A DNA stretch of 64,000 bases from Pseudomonas putida (lineage in GTDB: Bacteria; Pseudomonadota; Gammaproteobacteria; Pseudomonadales; Pseudomonadaceae): the NCBI GenBank assembly GCA_029953615.1, contig CP124529.1, positions 4,526,501 to 4,590,500 of the forward strand. Direction: 5' to 3'. Shown piece by piece: positions 53,691 to 62,861 of the stretch; position 1 is the stretch's first letter, and each line of letters starts with the position of its first letter. The notes below the pieces were generated by a model, which worked only from the letters and a program-made list of their open reading frames with translations, was not told the DNA's origin and made no database searches. The translations under genes and the position numbers were made by a program.

Positions 53691-54758
53691 TCAGGCAGGG
53701 GTGGCGCTGGTTGCGATCAGTTGTGGCTGGGGAGTGCGTTCTTTGGCGATGAGCCGCTCCAGTACCTTGCGCGACTGCACGCCGCCGGCATCGATGTTCA
53801 GCTTCAGCAGGTTGCGCTCGGGGTTGGCCAGAAGGTTTTGTTGCTGGCGTTCGAGCATCTCCAGGTCTTCGCTGAAAATCTTGCCCTGGCCCTCGCGAAT
53901 GTTGTCTGTCAGGGCCTGGTCGTGCGCCGCGAAATTGCGCGCCATGCCCCAGAAGTACCAGATCGAGGTATCGCTTTCCGGGGTGATGAAGTCGACCACG
54001 ATGCTCGACGCCTTGTGCTGCGCCTCGGCGTGGTAGCCACCTTTGCCAGCATGCGCCACGCCGACTTCGATCAGCACATGGCTGGGCGGTGTGAAGCGGC
54101 AGATCTGCCAGCGGTCCACTGGCACATCGTCGGCCAGGCCGTTGCCGCGCAGGGCCATGCGCCAGAAGGGCGGGGCCATGATGTTTTCCATGTGCCGGGC
54201 GGTGACTACTTCGTCGCCGGTGACGGTGGTGACCGGTGGCGCCTCGTCGATCTCTTTCTGGCCGATGCTGGAGGCGTGCACGTAGGTTTCGTGGGTCAGG
54301 TCCATCAGGTTGTCGATCATCAGGCGGTAGTCGCAGCCGATGTGGAAAAGCCCACCTCCATAGGCCCACTCATCACTCACCGCCCATTCCAGGTGCGGGA
54401 TCAGCGCCGGGTCGGCCTGCGCCTGATCGCCGGGCCAGACCCAGATGAAGCCATAGCGCTCGACTGCAGCAAAGGTCTTGTTGCAGGGGAAGCCCCGTAC
54501 CCGCTGGCCCGGCATCGACACGGTCTTGCCGTCGCAACCCATGACCAGGCCGTGGTAGCCACATACCAGATTGCCGTCCTCGACATAGCCCAGCGACAAC
54601 GGCGCACCACGGTGCGGGCAAAAGTCTTCGACGGCTGCTACGCGGTTTTCGCGGCCACGATAGAACACGATTTTCTCCCCGCAGATCTGTCGGCCCAGGG
54701 GCTTGGTGGCGATTTCGTCGGGGGTGCAGGCGACGTACCAGGTGTTCTTGGGGTACAT
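53691..54758 (-). CDS. vanA: Vanillate O-demethylase oxygenase subunit
   Basis: A 355-residue Rieske oxygenase: Rieske ligands Cys47, His49, Cys66 and His69 (FCPHRGAPLS and VCGYHG), and mononuclear iron motif with Asn150, His156 and His161 (DNLMDLTHETYVHAS). It converts vanillate to protocatechuate and formaldehyde with VanB. A VanR-type operator overlaps its promoter. Start MYPKNTWYVACTPDE with GGAGAG upstream. Confidence 0.95.
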   Translation of the reverse strand: MYPKNTWYVACTPDEIATKPLGRQICGEKIVFYRGRENRVAAVEDFCPHRGAPLSLGYVEDGNLVCGYHGLVMGCDGKTVSMPGQRVRGFPCNKTFAAVERYGFIWVWPGDQAQADPALIPHLEWAVSDEWAYGGGLFHIGCDYRLMIDNLMDLTHETYVHASSIGQKEIDEAPPVTTVTGDEVVTARHMENIMAPPFWRMALRGNGLADDVPVDRWQICRFTPPSHVLIEVGVAHAGKGGYHAEAQHKASSIVVDFITPESDTSIWYFWGMARNFAAHDQALTDNIREGQGKIFSEDLEMLERQQQNLLANPERNLLKLNIDAGGVQSRKVLERLIAKERTPQPQLIATSATPA

Positions 54759-54788
54759 GGGTAGGGCTCTCCGGGTGTTGTTTTTATT

Positions 54789-54827
54789 TAATGGATCCAT
54801 TAGAGCCATATGAGTCCACGGGGTCAA
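54789..54827 (-). promoter_or_regulatory. vanA promoter with overlapping VanR-type operator
   Basis: On the minus strand TTGACC (54827-54822), 17 bases and TCTAAT (54804-54799) form a sigma-70 promoter. The 14-base perfect palindrome TAATGGATCCATTA (54789-54802) covers the -10 and the predicted transcript start, an arrangement that suits repression. Confidence 0.7.
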
Positions 54828-54873
54828 CATAAATAGCCTATGTTTTAAGGGTTTTGTGCGGTAATCGGATTTT

Positions 54874-54885
54874 TGTGGATCCATT
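54874..54885. promoter_or_regulatory. Second VanR-type operator, vanA side
   Basis: TGTGGATCCATT holds TGGATCCA at 54876-54883. It is 85 bases upstream of the main operator and 83 bases before the ABC ATPase start, so it may also affect that gene. Confidence 0.55.
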
Positions 54886-54965
54886 GTTGGTGGGTGTAGG
54901 TAGCTTCATGCCCAACAGCGCTTGGCCTGCTATTACTAGACAGACACCTCACCACCTAGGCCTCT

Positions 54966-55632
54966 ATGCTGGTCATCGAAAACCTCTACAAATCGTTCCC
55001 TTCCCCCCAAGGCCCAATCCCGGTTTTGCAGGGCGTTGACCTGCGCCTGGCGCGCGGCAGCAGCCTGGCGCTGATGGGCGAGTCGGGCAGCGGCAAGAGC
55101 ACCTTGCTGCATCTGGTGGCCGGCCTGGACCGTGCCGACAGTGGCCGCATCCTGATTGACGACGCCCCGCTCGACAGCCGTTCAGAGGCGTCGCTGGCGC
55201 TGTGGCGACGGGAGGGCATAGGCCTGGTGTTCCAGCAGTACAACCTGATCAGCAGCCTGGATGTGGAGGCCAATCTTGCGTTTCAGGCCCGGCTGGCCGG
55301 TCGGCATGATCCCGATTGGCTGGCCTACCTGGCGCAGCGCCTGGAGCTGGCGGATTTGCTGGCGCGTTATCCGGAGCAATTGTCTGGCGGCCAGCAACAG
55401 CGGGTAGCCATTGGCCGCGCCCTGGCCGGGCGCCCGGCCTGGTTGCTGGCCGACGAACCCACTGGCAGTCTCGACGAAGGCAGCAGCCGACGAGGTGTTG
55501 AGCTTGCTGCTGCAATTGGTCGCCGAGGCTGGCAGTGGTGTCCTGATGGTGACCCACAGTCGCCGGCTGGCGGCGCACCTGCAGCAGCGTTGCTACTTGC
55601 AGGCTGGGCGCGTACAGGCAGAGCAGGACTGA
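54966..55632 (+). pseudogene. ABC transporter ATP-binding protein (LolD/MacB-like), one-base frameshift
   Basis: Walker A GESGSGKS (38-45), signature LSGGQ (139-143) and Walker B LLADEP (160-165) are intact up to SLDEGSS. There one extra C in AGCCGAC (55487-55488) shifts the frame; without it the protein continues [34 protein letters not shown] and stops at 55632 after 221 residues. The TGATG junction with the permease start supports this. As written the reading frame runs straight into the permease and loses the H-loop region. It powers the permease next to it, probably for export of an outer-membrane-related or lipid substrate. Confidence 0.85.
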
Positions 55633-58094
55633 TGAGACTGTTGTCGCTGGCCCTGCTGGCGCTGCTCAGCCATTGGCGACGCCATCGCGTGCAGTTCTTC
55701 AGCATCCTCACCGGCCTGTGGCTGGCCACGGCACTGTGGACCGGGGTGCAGGCGCTGAACAGCCAGGCACGCAGCGACTATGCCCGGGCCAGTGCGGTAC
55801 TGGCGGGGCCGCTGCAGGCGCAGCTGCTACCGCGCCATGGCGAGCGCTTCGACCAGGCGCTGTACGTGCAATTACGCAGGTTGGGCTGGGCAGTGTCGCC
55901 AGTGCTGGAAGGGCGCTTGCGCCTGCCGGGCGAGCCAGCGCGCAGCGTGCGCTTGATCGGCATCGAGCCGTTGAGCCTGCCGCCGGCCAGCAGCATTGCC
56001 GGCATTCAGCCGCAGGCATTCGACCTGCAGGCGTTCATCGGCATGCCCGGGCAAGCCTTGGTTGGGCCAGACACCTTGCAGCAATTGAACATCAACGCCG
56101 GGCAGGTAGCACACGATAACGAAGGGCAGTCGCTGCCTCCGTGGATATTGCAGCCTGAATTGGCGCCCGGAGTGATCGTGGTCGATATCGGCCATGCGCA
56201 GGCGTTGCTGCAAGCGCCTGGGCAGTTGTCGCGATTGCTGGTGGCCGATAACCCTGGGCGTTTGCCAACAGATGTCGAGGCATACCTTGAACTGCAACCC
56301 AAGGAGGACGACGGCGGTTTGCAGCGCCTGACCGACAGTTTCCACCTCAACATGACTGCCTTGGGCTTGCTGGCGTTCGTCGTTGGCCTGTTCATCGCCC
56401 ATGCGGCGATCGGCTTAGCGCTGGAGCAGCGGCGGGGGTTGATTCGCAACCTGCGCGCCTGTGGCATCAGCTTGAAGACCCTGTCATGCGCACTGGTGCT
56501 GGAGCTGGGCCTGTTCGCGCTGCTGGGCGGGATCGCCGGAGTGGCCAGTGGTTACGGGTTGGCTGCTTGGTTGCTGCCCGATGTCGCTGCCAGCCTGCGG
56601 GGCCTTTATGGCGCGCAGGTCGCTGGCACGTTGAGCCTGCCTGCGGGTTGGTGGCTGGCAGGGCTGTTGGTGAGCTTGCTCGGTGCATTGCTGGCAGGGC
56701 TGAGCAGCGTTCTGCGGGCAGCACGGTTGCCATTGCTGGCACTGGCGCAGCCGCAGGCCTGGCGAGTGGCGCTGGGGCCGTGGTTGAAGCGTCAAGCTTC
56801 AGTGGCGGGCCTGTTGCTGTTGCTGGCTGTGGGTTGTGGCGTGCTTGGCGATAGCCTGCCCAGCGCTTTCGCCATGCTGGCCGCGCTGCTGCTGGCGGCG
56901 GCGCTGTTGCTGCCGGCCTTGCTCGACCGGGTGCTGGCCTGGTTGGCGTGCCGTTGTCGGCGGCCCTTGTCGCAATGGTTCGTCGCCGACAGCCGCCAGC
57001 AATTGCCGGCCCTGAGCCTGGCATTGATGGCACTGTTGCTGGCGCTGGCCGCCAGTGTCGGCGTGGGCAGCATGACCGAGGGCTTTCGCAAGACCTTTGT
57101 CGGCTGGCTTGACGTGCGCCTTTCCGCCGACCTGTATGTCACGCCAAGGGACACCGCCCAAGGCTTGCAGATGGCCGAGTGGCTCGGGCAGCAACCTTCG
57201 GTGCGTGTGGTACTGCCCGGCTGGCGTGTGGAAACACAGCTGCAGGGCTGGCCGGTGCAGCTCCAGGGCATCGTCGATCATCCCGTCTATCGCACTCGCT
57301 GGCCATTGCTGGCGCAGCAAAAGCAGGCCTGGGAGCAACTGGCCGCCGGGCAGGCCGTGATGCTCAGTGAACAGCTGGCCAGGCGACTGAAGCTGCAAGT
57401 GGGCGATCACTTGAGGCTACCCGCATGCACTTCGCCAGCCCTGAGCGTTGTGGGCATCTATGCCGATTACGGCAACCCCAAAGGGCACATGCTGGTCAAT
57501 GCCGGCTGGCTGCGCGGGCACTGGTCACAGGCAACCCTGACCGGGTTGAGTGTCGATCTGGCGGTCGAGCAGGTGTCTGCGCTCAAGGCCGCTTTGCAAC
57601 AGCGCTTTGCCCTGGACGACAGCCGCGTGGTCGAGCAGGCGCGTCTCAAGCGCTGGTCCACCGAGGTGTTCAACCGCACCTTCGCCGCCACCGCCGCGCT
57701 CAACAGCCTCACCCTTGGCGTGGCTGGCGTGGCGCTTTTCATAAACCTGCTGACCCTGGGTCAGACCCGCCTGGGCCAGTTGGCGCCGCTGTGGGCACTG
57801 GGCGTGCGGCGCATGCATCTGGTGTGGCTAACCCTTGGGCAGACACTGTTGCTGAGCAGCCTTACCGTGCTGCTGGCGATCCCGCTGGGTATCCTGCTGG
57901 CCTGGTGCCTGGTCGCGGTGGTGAACGTGCAGGCATTCGGCTGGCGTTTGCCACTCTACGTGTTCCCTGCACACCTGCTGCAACTGGCCGTGCTGGGCAT
58001 GTTGACCAGCCTGTTGGCCAGCGCCTGGCCACTGTGGCGGCTGGCACGTCGCCAGCCGCGCGAACTGTTGAGGCCGTTTGCCGATGAAGCGTAG
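55632..58094 (+). CDS. ABC transporter permease, FtsX/MacB-like (AttG-type)
   Basis: An 820-residue membrane protein with two repeats of the FtsX-like permease, each with a large external domain and several helices. Helices are seen at the N-terminus ([13 protein letters not shown]), around 245-265, in the central block (about 300-470), and at the C-terminus ([13 protein letters not shown] onward). The start overlaps the ATPase stop by one base. Together with the ATPase and the following CrtC/AttH-like lipoprotein it forms a module like Agrobacterium attEFGH; the substrate is unknown. Confidence 0.85.
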   Translation: MRLLSLALLALLSHWRRHRVQFFSILTGLWLATALWTGVQALNSQARSDYARASAVLAGPLQAQLLPRHGERFDQALYVQLRRLGWAVSPVLEGRLRLPGEPARSVRLIGIEPLSLPPASSIAGIQPQAFDLQAFIGMPGQALVGPDTLQQLNINAGQVAHDNEGQSLPPWILQPELAPGVIVVDIGHAQALLQAPGQLSRLLVADNPGRLPTDVEAYLELQPKEDDGGLQRLTDSFHLNMTALGLLAFVVGLFIAHAAIGLALEQRRGLIRNLRACGISLKTLSCALVLELGLFALLGGIAGVASGYGLAAWLLPDVAASLRGLYGAQVAGTLSLPAGWWLAGLLVSLLGALLAGLSSVLRAARLPLLALAQPQAWRVALGPWLKRQASVAGLLLLLAVGCGVLGDSLPSAFAMLAALLLAAALLLPALLDRVLAWLACRCRRPLSQWFVADSRQQLPALSLALMALLLALAASVGVGSMTEGFRKTFVGWLDVRLSADLYVTPRDTAQGLQMAEWLGQQPSVRVVLPGWRVETQLQGWPVQLQGIVDHPVYRTRWPLLAQQKQAWEQLAAGQAVMLSEQLARRLKLQVGDHLRLPACTSPALSVVGIYADYGNPKGHMLVNAGWLRGHWSQATLTGLSVDLAVEQVSALKAALQQRFALDDSRVVEQARLKRWSTEVFNRTFAATAALNSLTLGVAGVALFINLLTLGQTRLGQLAPLWALGVRRMHLVWLTLGQTLLLSSLTVLLAIPLGILLAWCLVAVVNVQAFGWRLPLYVFPAHLLQLAVLGMLTSLLASAWPLWRLARRQPRELLRPFADEA

Positions 58095-59139
58095 CGCGTG
58101 GCTGTTGCTGTGCGGGTTGCTGGGCGGCTGTGATCAGCCCGCCGAGCAGAGCTATGCCGGGCTCGGGCAGCAGGCGGGCGAATTCAGCCAGGTAAGCCGC
58201 GGCCATCACCTGGAATTTCCGCGTGACCACGGGGCCCACGATGGCTTTCGTATCGAATGGTGGTATGTCACCGCAAACCTCCAGGACGCCCAAGGGCGTG
58301 ACTGGGGTGCGCAGTGGACGCTGTTCCGCTCGGCCCTGCGCCCCGGCCCCGAGACTGCCGGCTGGAACAGCCCGAACCTGTGGATGGGGCACGCGGCGCT
58401 GACCGGCCCGGGCGCTCATCAGTCTGCCGAAACCCTGGCGCGCGGGGGTATCGGCCAGGCGGGCGTGGAGGCGCAGCCGTTCCGGGCGTGGATCAATGAC
58501 TGGTCGTTGCAGGGCAGCCGTGGCATCGAGCAGCTGCAAATGGTCGCCAGTGGTGAAGGCTTTCGCTATGACCTGCAACTGCACAGCGATCGGCCCTTGG
58601 TGCTGCACGGGGATCAGGGTTACAGCGAGAAGTCCGGCAAGGGGCAGGCTTCGTACTATTACAGCCAGCCGTTCTACCAAGTGAGTGGGGAGGTGCAACG
58701 TGACGGCCAGTGCATTGCGGTCACCGGCAAGGCCTGGCTGGACAGGGAATGGAGCAGCCAGCCACTGGCCGCCGGGCAGACGGGATGGGACTGGTTTTCC
58801 CTGCACCTGGACAGTGGCGCCAGGCTGATGCTGTTCCAGGTACGCGAGGCGCAGGGGAAGGCGTATCGCGCTGGGACCTGGGTTGGCCCGCAGGGCGCGG
58901 TGGTGGCGCTGCAGGGTGCGCAGGTCCAGCTGCTTGCGCTGGCCTGGGCGCGGCAGAAGAATGGCAAAAAGGTGCCGACGCGGTGGCGGGTGCAGGTGCC
59001 GGGGCAGGGGGTGGATGTGCAGGTCGAGGCGGTGGAATCGCAGGCCTGGATGGAGACGCGGTTCCCGTATTGGGAGGGGCCGGTGCGCTTGACCGGGAGT
59101 GCGGGGGGGCGGGGGTATCTGGAGATGACTGGCTATTAG
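58084..59139 (+). CDS. AttH/CrtC-like lipoprotein
   Basis: A 351-residue protein with a lipobox LLGGC (lipid-anchored Cys at about residue 15) and the AttH/CrtC lipocalin-like fold: HDGFRIEWWYVTANLQD, NLWMGHAALTG, GKAWLDREWSSQPL. The family includes carotenoid hydratase CrtC, but here the ABC partner suggests a cell-envelope role. The ATG overlaps the permease end by 11 bases. Lipid attachment is predicted from sequence. Confidence 0.83.
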   Translation: MKRSAWLLLCGLLGGCDQPAEQSYAGLGQQAGEFSQVSRGHHLEFPRDHGAHDGFRIEWWYVTANLQDAQGRDWGAQWTLFRSALRPGPETAGWNSPNLWMGHAALTGPGAHQSAETLARGGIGQAGVEAQPFRAWINDWSLQGSRGIEQLQMVASGEGFRYDLQLHSDRPLVLHGDQGYSEKSGKGQASYYYSQPFYQVSGEVQRDGQCIAVTGKAWLDREWSSQPLAAGQTGWDWFSLHLDSGARLMLFQVREAQGKAYRAGTWVGPQGAVVALQGAQVQLLALAWARQKNGKKVPTRWRVQVPGQGVDVQVEAVESQAWMETRFPYWEGPVRLTGSAGGRGYLEMTGY

Positions 59140-59160
59140 CCGCCCATATCCATGCCATAA

Positions 59161-59283
59161 CGCGGTCCCGTGTAGGAGCGGCCTTGTGTCGCGAAAGGGG
59201 TGCGAAGCGCCCCCCAGGGTCCTCGTACACCACAGCATTGCCGGGGCCGCTTTGCGGCCCTTTCGCGACACGAGGCCGCTCCT
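59161..59283. repeat. REP pair, second unit interrupted by an IS110-family element
   Basis: The first unit is at 59161-59199. The inverse unit starts at about 59258 and stops at GCCGCTCCT (59283); its remainder, ACACAGGGCCGCG, lies at 60555-60567 beyond the insertion sequence. Joining the two parts gives a 39-base unit that differs from the inverse of the first at only 3 positions. Confidence 0.85.
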
Positions 59284-59299
59284 TGTATGTTGTGTCTGG

Positions 59300-59475
59300 C
59301 CTAGCGGGAGAGGTTATTCTCGTCGGGCTGAAGAAGCACTTCCGGGGAGGCCGATCGCTCCTGAAGGCAGGTATTGCCCCTGACCTTGTATGTAGAGAGG
59401 CCCCCCGCCTCATTGCCCACTGCGAAGAGTATCGAGAAGCCGACAAGTCGGACTTCGCATTACAAGGTTGCAGCA
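59300..59475 (+). ncRNA. Predicted bridge RNA of the IS110 element
   Basis: A 5' hairpin (about 59303-59330) is followed by two stem-loops. In the target loop, closed by GGGG-A-GGCC with GGCCCCCC, CGCTCCT (59356-59362) equals the left target CGCTCCT of the REP, and TATGTAG (59389-59395) pairs with the right target CTACACA with one mismatch. In the donor loop, AGAGTATC (59426-59433) equals the right end of the element (60546-60553), and TACAAG (59461-59466) is the exact complement of the core plus left end CTTGTA. The order 5' hairpin, target loop, donor loop follows IS621. Ends of the RNA are estimates. Confidence 0.65.
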
Positions 59476-59541
59476 GCATGAAGTTCGAAGGTCGGGGAAC
59501 CGGAGGCCATTGTTACCTAACTCGCTTGGGAGAGGGAAGGA

Positions 59542-60537
59542 ATGAGTGTCTGGGTTGGCGTCGATATCGGCTCACGTACTTCGGTCGTTGGGGTGCGTAA
59601 AGATGGGCGTCCGGCCGGACAGTGGGATATCGCTCAAACCCCTGCAGGCCGTAAGGCTGCGGTGAAAAAGCTGCTGGCACTCAAACCCAAGTCGATCGTG
59701 ATGGAGGCGACCGGAATCTATTACCTGGACTTGGCCCTTGAGCTACATGCGGCTGACCTCCCTGTATCCGTGATCAACCCCAAGAGCTTCCACAATTTCG
59801 CCAAACTGATGCTGGTGAACAGCAAGACCGATGCAATAGATGCTCAACTGCTGTCCGAGTACGGCGAGCGTATGACACCGCGCTTGTGGACACCTCCAAG
59901 CCTTGTGCAGCTTGAACTGAGGGCTCTGGGGCGACACATCAATCGTTTGGTGGGGCATCGTACAAGGGCGAAGAACGAACTGCATGCATTGCAGGCGACC
60001 GCTACAACCGTGTCGATGCTGATCGAGGATCAGGAGGAAGCGATTGCTTCACTGGATAATCGAATTGAGCGCTTTCGTAAGGCGGGCCGCGAGCTGGTCG
60101 CCCAGTGTCCGACGCTTACTCGGCAGTACAAGCAGCTGCTCGCAGGGCCTGGGATGGGAGAAGTCTCTGCACTTGCGGCATTGGCTGAACTGACCATCCT
60201 TCCTCAAATGCTCAAGTCCTCGCAGGTAGCTCGCCACGCGGGTCTCGATGTTCGACAGACCCAATCGGGAACGAGCATTGATAAGCCCGGCAGACTCGGC
60301 AAAAGTGGGAATGCTTATCTACGGGCAGCCATGTACATGCCTGCCTTGACCGCAGTGCGCTGCGACCCTTATGCGAAGGCTTTTTACGAGTCGTTGGTCA
60401 ACAGGGGCAAGAAGAAAATGCAGGCTATCGCTGCTGTCATGCGCAAGTACCTGACAGGCATCTGGGCATGTATGCGCGGGGATGAGCCATTTGATACGGC
60501 CAAGCTTTTCAGCTCTGAACACCTCAGAAAAGCTTGA
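59542..60537 (+). CDS. IS110-family transposase
   Basis: A 331-residue recombinase: RuvC-like DEDD domain with Asp8 (VGVDIGS), Glu55 (VMEATGIYY), Asp97 and Asp100 (KTDAIDAQLL), a coiled coil, and the C-terminal Tnp domain with GPGMGEVSALAALAEL and the serine nucleophile Ser242 in TQSGTS. All catalytic residues are present, so the element may be active. GGGAAGGA precedes the ATG. Confidence 0.92.
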   Translation: MSVWVGVDIGSRTSVVGVRKDGRPAGQWDIAQTPAGRKAAVKKLLALKPKSIVMEATGIYYLDLALELHAADLPVSVINPKSFHNFAKLMLVNSKTDAIDAQLLSEYGERMTPRLWTPPSLVQLELRALGRHINRLVGHRTRAKNELHALQATATTVSMLIEDQEEAIASLDNRIERFRKAGRELVAQCPTLTRQYKQLLAGPGMGEVSALAALAELTILPQMLKSSQVARHAGLDVRQTQSGTSIDKPGRLGKSGNAYLRAAMYMPALTAVRCDPYAKAFYESLVNRGKKKMQAIAAVMRKYLTGIWACMRGDEPFDTAKLFSSEHLRKA

Positions 60538-60576
60538 CCGCCAACAGAGTATCTACACAGGGCCGCGTCAGCCCAT

Positions 60577-61323
60577 TCAGTCTTTGATCAAGCCCCGCAA
60601 CACCGCCCGCGCTTCTTCGGTGCGCAAGCACTCGATGAACAACCGGCTTTCCCGCGCCACTGTCGCCTCTAGCTCGGCCCGCTGGCCGTCCTTGAGCAGC
60701 CGCTTGCTGATACGCAGCGCCGCCTGTGGGTAGCCTTGCAGCTGTCGCGCCAGCTTGCGGGCTGCAGCCAGGCACTGTTCGCCATCCTCATGCAGTTCAT
60801 TGGCAAGCCCCCAGGCCAGCATCTGTTCGCCGTCGAGCAACTCGTTTGCCAGCAGCAGGCGAGCCGCACGGGCATGGCCAAGCAAACGCGGCAGCAGCAG
60901 GCTGGAACCAAACTCCGGGCACACGCCCAACGGCGCGAAAGGGATGCGCAGCTTGGTCGTACGGCTGACCAGCACTTGGTCGCAATGCAACAGCAAGGTG
61001 GCACCGATGCCGATCGCCGCACCACTGACCGCGGCAATCAGCGGCTTGTCCAGGCCCATCACCACCCGCATCAGGCGGAACACCGGGCTGTCCAGGTCGG
61101 CGGGCGGGTTGTCGAGGAAGTCGCGCAAGTCATTGCCAGCGGTAAAGCAGTGCGGCCCACCGGTAATGATGATGGCCTCGACATCAGGGTCTTCACCTGC
61201 CGCCAGCAGCAGGTCGCCCAGCTGTTGGTACATGGCGGTGTTCAAGGCGTTGAGCTTGTCGGGGCGGTTGAAGGCCAGGGTCAGCAGGCCCTGGTCCAGG
61301 TCACGTGTGATCAGGTCGTTCAT
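60577..61323 (-). CDS. Enoyl-CoA hydratase/isomerase family protein
   Basis: A 248-residue crotonase-fold protein. The oxyanion-hole segments are IITGGPHCFTAGNDLRDF and VSGAAIGIGATLLLHCD. The acidic catalytic residues of true hydratases are not clearly in place (FAPLGVCPEFGSSLLLPRLLG holds one Glu), so it may be an isomerase or other crotonase. It is divergent from a TetR-type regulator 102 bases away. Confidence 0.85.
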   Translation of the reverse strand: MNDLITRDLDQGLLTLAFNRPDKLNALNTAMYQQLGDLLLAAGEDPDVEAIIITGGPHCFTAGNDLRDFLDNPPADLDSPVFRLMRVVMGLDKPLIAAVSGAAIGIGATLLLHCDQVLVSRTTKLRIPFAPLGVCPEFGSSLLLPRLLGHARAARLLLANELLDGEQMLAWGLANELHEDGEQCLAAARKLARQLQGYPQAALRISKRLLKDGQRAELEATVARESRLFIECLRTEEARAVLRGLIKD

Positions 61324-61425
61324 GGCAGCCGCTTTTGTTGTTGTGGGCTAGGGTGCCAAGGGTTTATCACGCAGTCTGGCTTGTTGTACAGTCGTTCAGT
61401 CCAACCCCTAGCCCGAGAGCCGCCG

Positions 61426-62070
61426 ATGAACCAGGAAGCCCGCTACCACCGCATGCTACCGGAATTGCGCAAAGCCAACCTGGTCGAGGCGACCCTGGCA
61501 TGCCTCAAGCGCCATGGCTTCCAGGGCGCGTCGATCCGCAAGATTTCGGCCGAGGCCGGGGTTTCGGTCGGGTTGATCAGCCATCACTACGCCGGCAAGG
61601 ATGAGCTGGTTGCCGAAGCCTACATGGCGGTCACCGGCCGGGTGATGGGCCTGCTGCGCGAGGCCATGGCCCAGGCCGCGCCCAATGCCCGCGAACGGTT
61701 GTCGGCGTTCTTCCGCGCCTCGTTCTGCGCCGAGTTGCTCGACCCGCAATTGCTCGACGCCTGGCTGGCGTTCTGGGGCGCGGTGAAGACCGCCGAGGCG
61801 ATCAACCAGGTGCATGACCATTCTTATGGAGAATACCGCAACGAACTGAGCGGGCTGCTGGCCACGCTGGCCGGGGAGGAGGGCTGGCAGGGCTTCGATG
61901 CCGACCTTGCGGCCATCAGCCTGAGTGCCTTGCTCGACGGCCTGTGGCTGGAGTCGGGGCTCAACCCCGGTACATTCACCCCCGAGCAGGGCGTGCTGAT
62001 CTGCGAGGCCTGGGTCGATGGCCTGCAGGCCGGTGGCCGGCGCCGCTTCAGTCTGCCGGAGGGTTGTTGA
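61426..62070 (+). CDS. TetR-family regulator, BetI-like
   Basis: A 214-residue protein with an N-terminal helix-turn-helix (GFQGASIRKISAEAGVSVGLISHHYAGKDELVAEAY) and a C-terminal domain like BetI. It is divergent from the enoyl-CoA hydratase gene, which it may control. Its ligand is not known. Confidence 0.85.
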   Translation: MNQEARYHRMLPELRKANLVEATLACLKRHGFQGASIRKISAEAGVSVGLISHHYAGKDELVAEAYMAVTGRVMGLLREAMAQAAPNARERLSAFFRASFCAELLDPQLLDAWLAFWGAVKTAEAINQVHDHSYGEYRNELSGLLATLAGEEGWQGFDADLAAISLSALLDGLWLESGLNPGTFTPEQGVLICEAWVDGLQAGGRRRFSLPEGC

Positions 62071-62144
62071 TCGCCTGTTCAGTAACGAGTACGCTGCTGT
62101 CGCGAGTGTGTAGAACAAACCAATAAAAAAAGAGACGACACGCA

Positions 62145-62861
62145 ATGACGCCTCGGGTATTGATCGTCGATGACGATCCGCTTATTCGTGACTTGCTGCA
62201 GGCCTATCTGTCCCGGGAAGGCTATGACGTGCACTGCGCCGACACCGCGGAACAGGCCGAAGCCCTGCTCGGCAGCCAAGATGTCGACCTGGTGTTGCTG
62301 GATATCCGCCTGCCCGGCAAGGACGGCCTTACCCTGACCCGCGAGCTGCGGGTACGTTCGGAGGTGGGCATCATCCTCATCACGGGGCGCAACGACGACA
62401 TCGACCGCATCGTCGGCCTGGAATGCGGCGCCGACGACTACGTGATCAAACCGCTCAACCCCCGCGAACTGGTATCCCGCGCCAAGAACCTGATCCGCCG
62501 CGTGCGCCATGCCCGTGAAGTACACCCGGCACCGGCCTGCGCGCAATCGCTGAAGCAGTTCGCCGACTGGGCGCTGGACACCGACCGCCGGCGGCTGATC
62601 GACGCCCGTGGCGGGCAGACACTGCTGACCCATGGCGAGTTTCAGCTGCTCAGCGTGTTTCTGCGTAACAGCGGCCACACCCTCAGCCGCGACCAGTTGA
62701 TGGACCAGATCCGCAACCGCGAGTGGGTGCCCAACGACCGCTCCATCGACGTGCTGGTCGGCCGCTTGCGGCGCAAGCTGCACGACGACCCGGCCGAGCC
62801 CCAACTGATCATCACCATCCACGGCACCGGTTACCTGTTCACTGCCAGTGTGGCGGCATGA
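62145..62861 (+). CDS. OmpR-family response regulator
   Basis: A 238-residue regulator: receiver with DDDP at the N-terminus, phospho-Asp in LVLLDIRLPG and Lys in YVIKPLNPREL; a winged-helix output domain with LLTHGEFQLLSVFLRNSGHTLSRDQL and RSIDVLVGRLRRKL. It overlaps the binding-protein gene (ATGA), which overlaps the sensor kinase, so the three form one two-component unit. It resembles TorR/AruR-type regulators; the signal is unknown. Confidence 0.92.
   Translation: MTPRVLIVDDDPLIRDLLQAYLSREGYDVHCADTAEQAEALLGSQDVDLVLLDIRLPGKDGLTLTRELRVRSEVGIILITGRNDDIDRIVGLECGADDYVIKPLNPRELVSRAKNLIRRVRHAREVHPAPACAQSLKQFADWALDTDRRRLIDARGGQTLLTHGEFQLLSVFLRNSGHTLSRDQLMDQIRNREWVPNDRSIDVLVGRLRRKLHDDPAEPQLIITIHGTGYLFTASVAA

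Larger units (their letters stand above)
59284..60554 (+). mobile_element. IS110-family insertion sequence in a REP unit
   Basis: About 1271 bases, with the transposase gene in the right part and a 258-base non-coding left end. The ends lack terminal inverted repeats, and the dinucleotide CT is found at both junctions (59282-59283 and 60553-60554), as expected for IS110 recombination at a CT core. The boundary is set by the split REP unit. It is of the REP-targeting kind known in P. putida (ISPpu9/ISPpu10) and similar in habit to E. coli IS621. Confidence 0.85.

Noticed and set aside
54966..58094. Single 1042-residue ATPase-permease fusion protein
   Set aside because: The conserved ATPase C-terminus is in another frame and ends at a TGATG overlap with the permease start, so the fusion results from one extra base.
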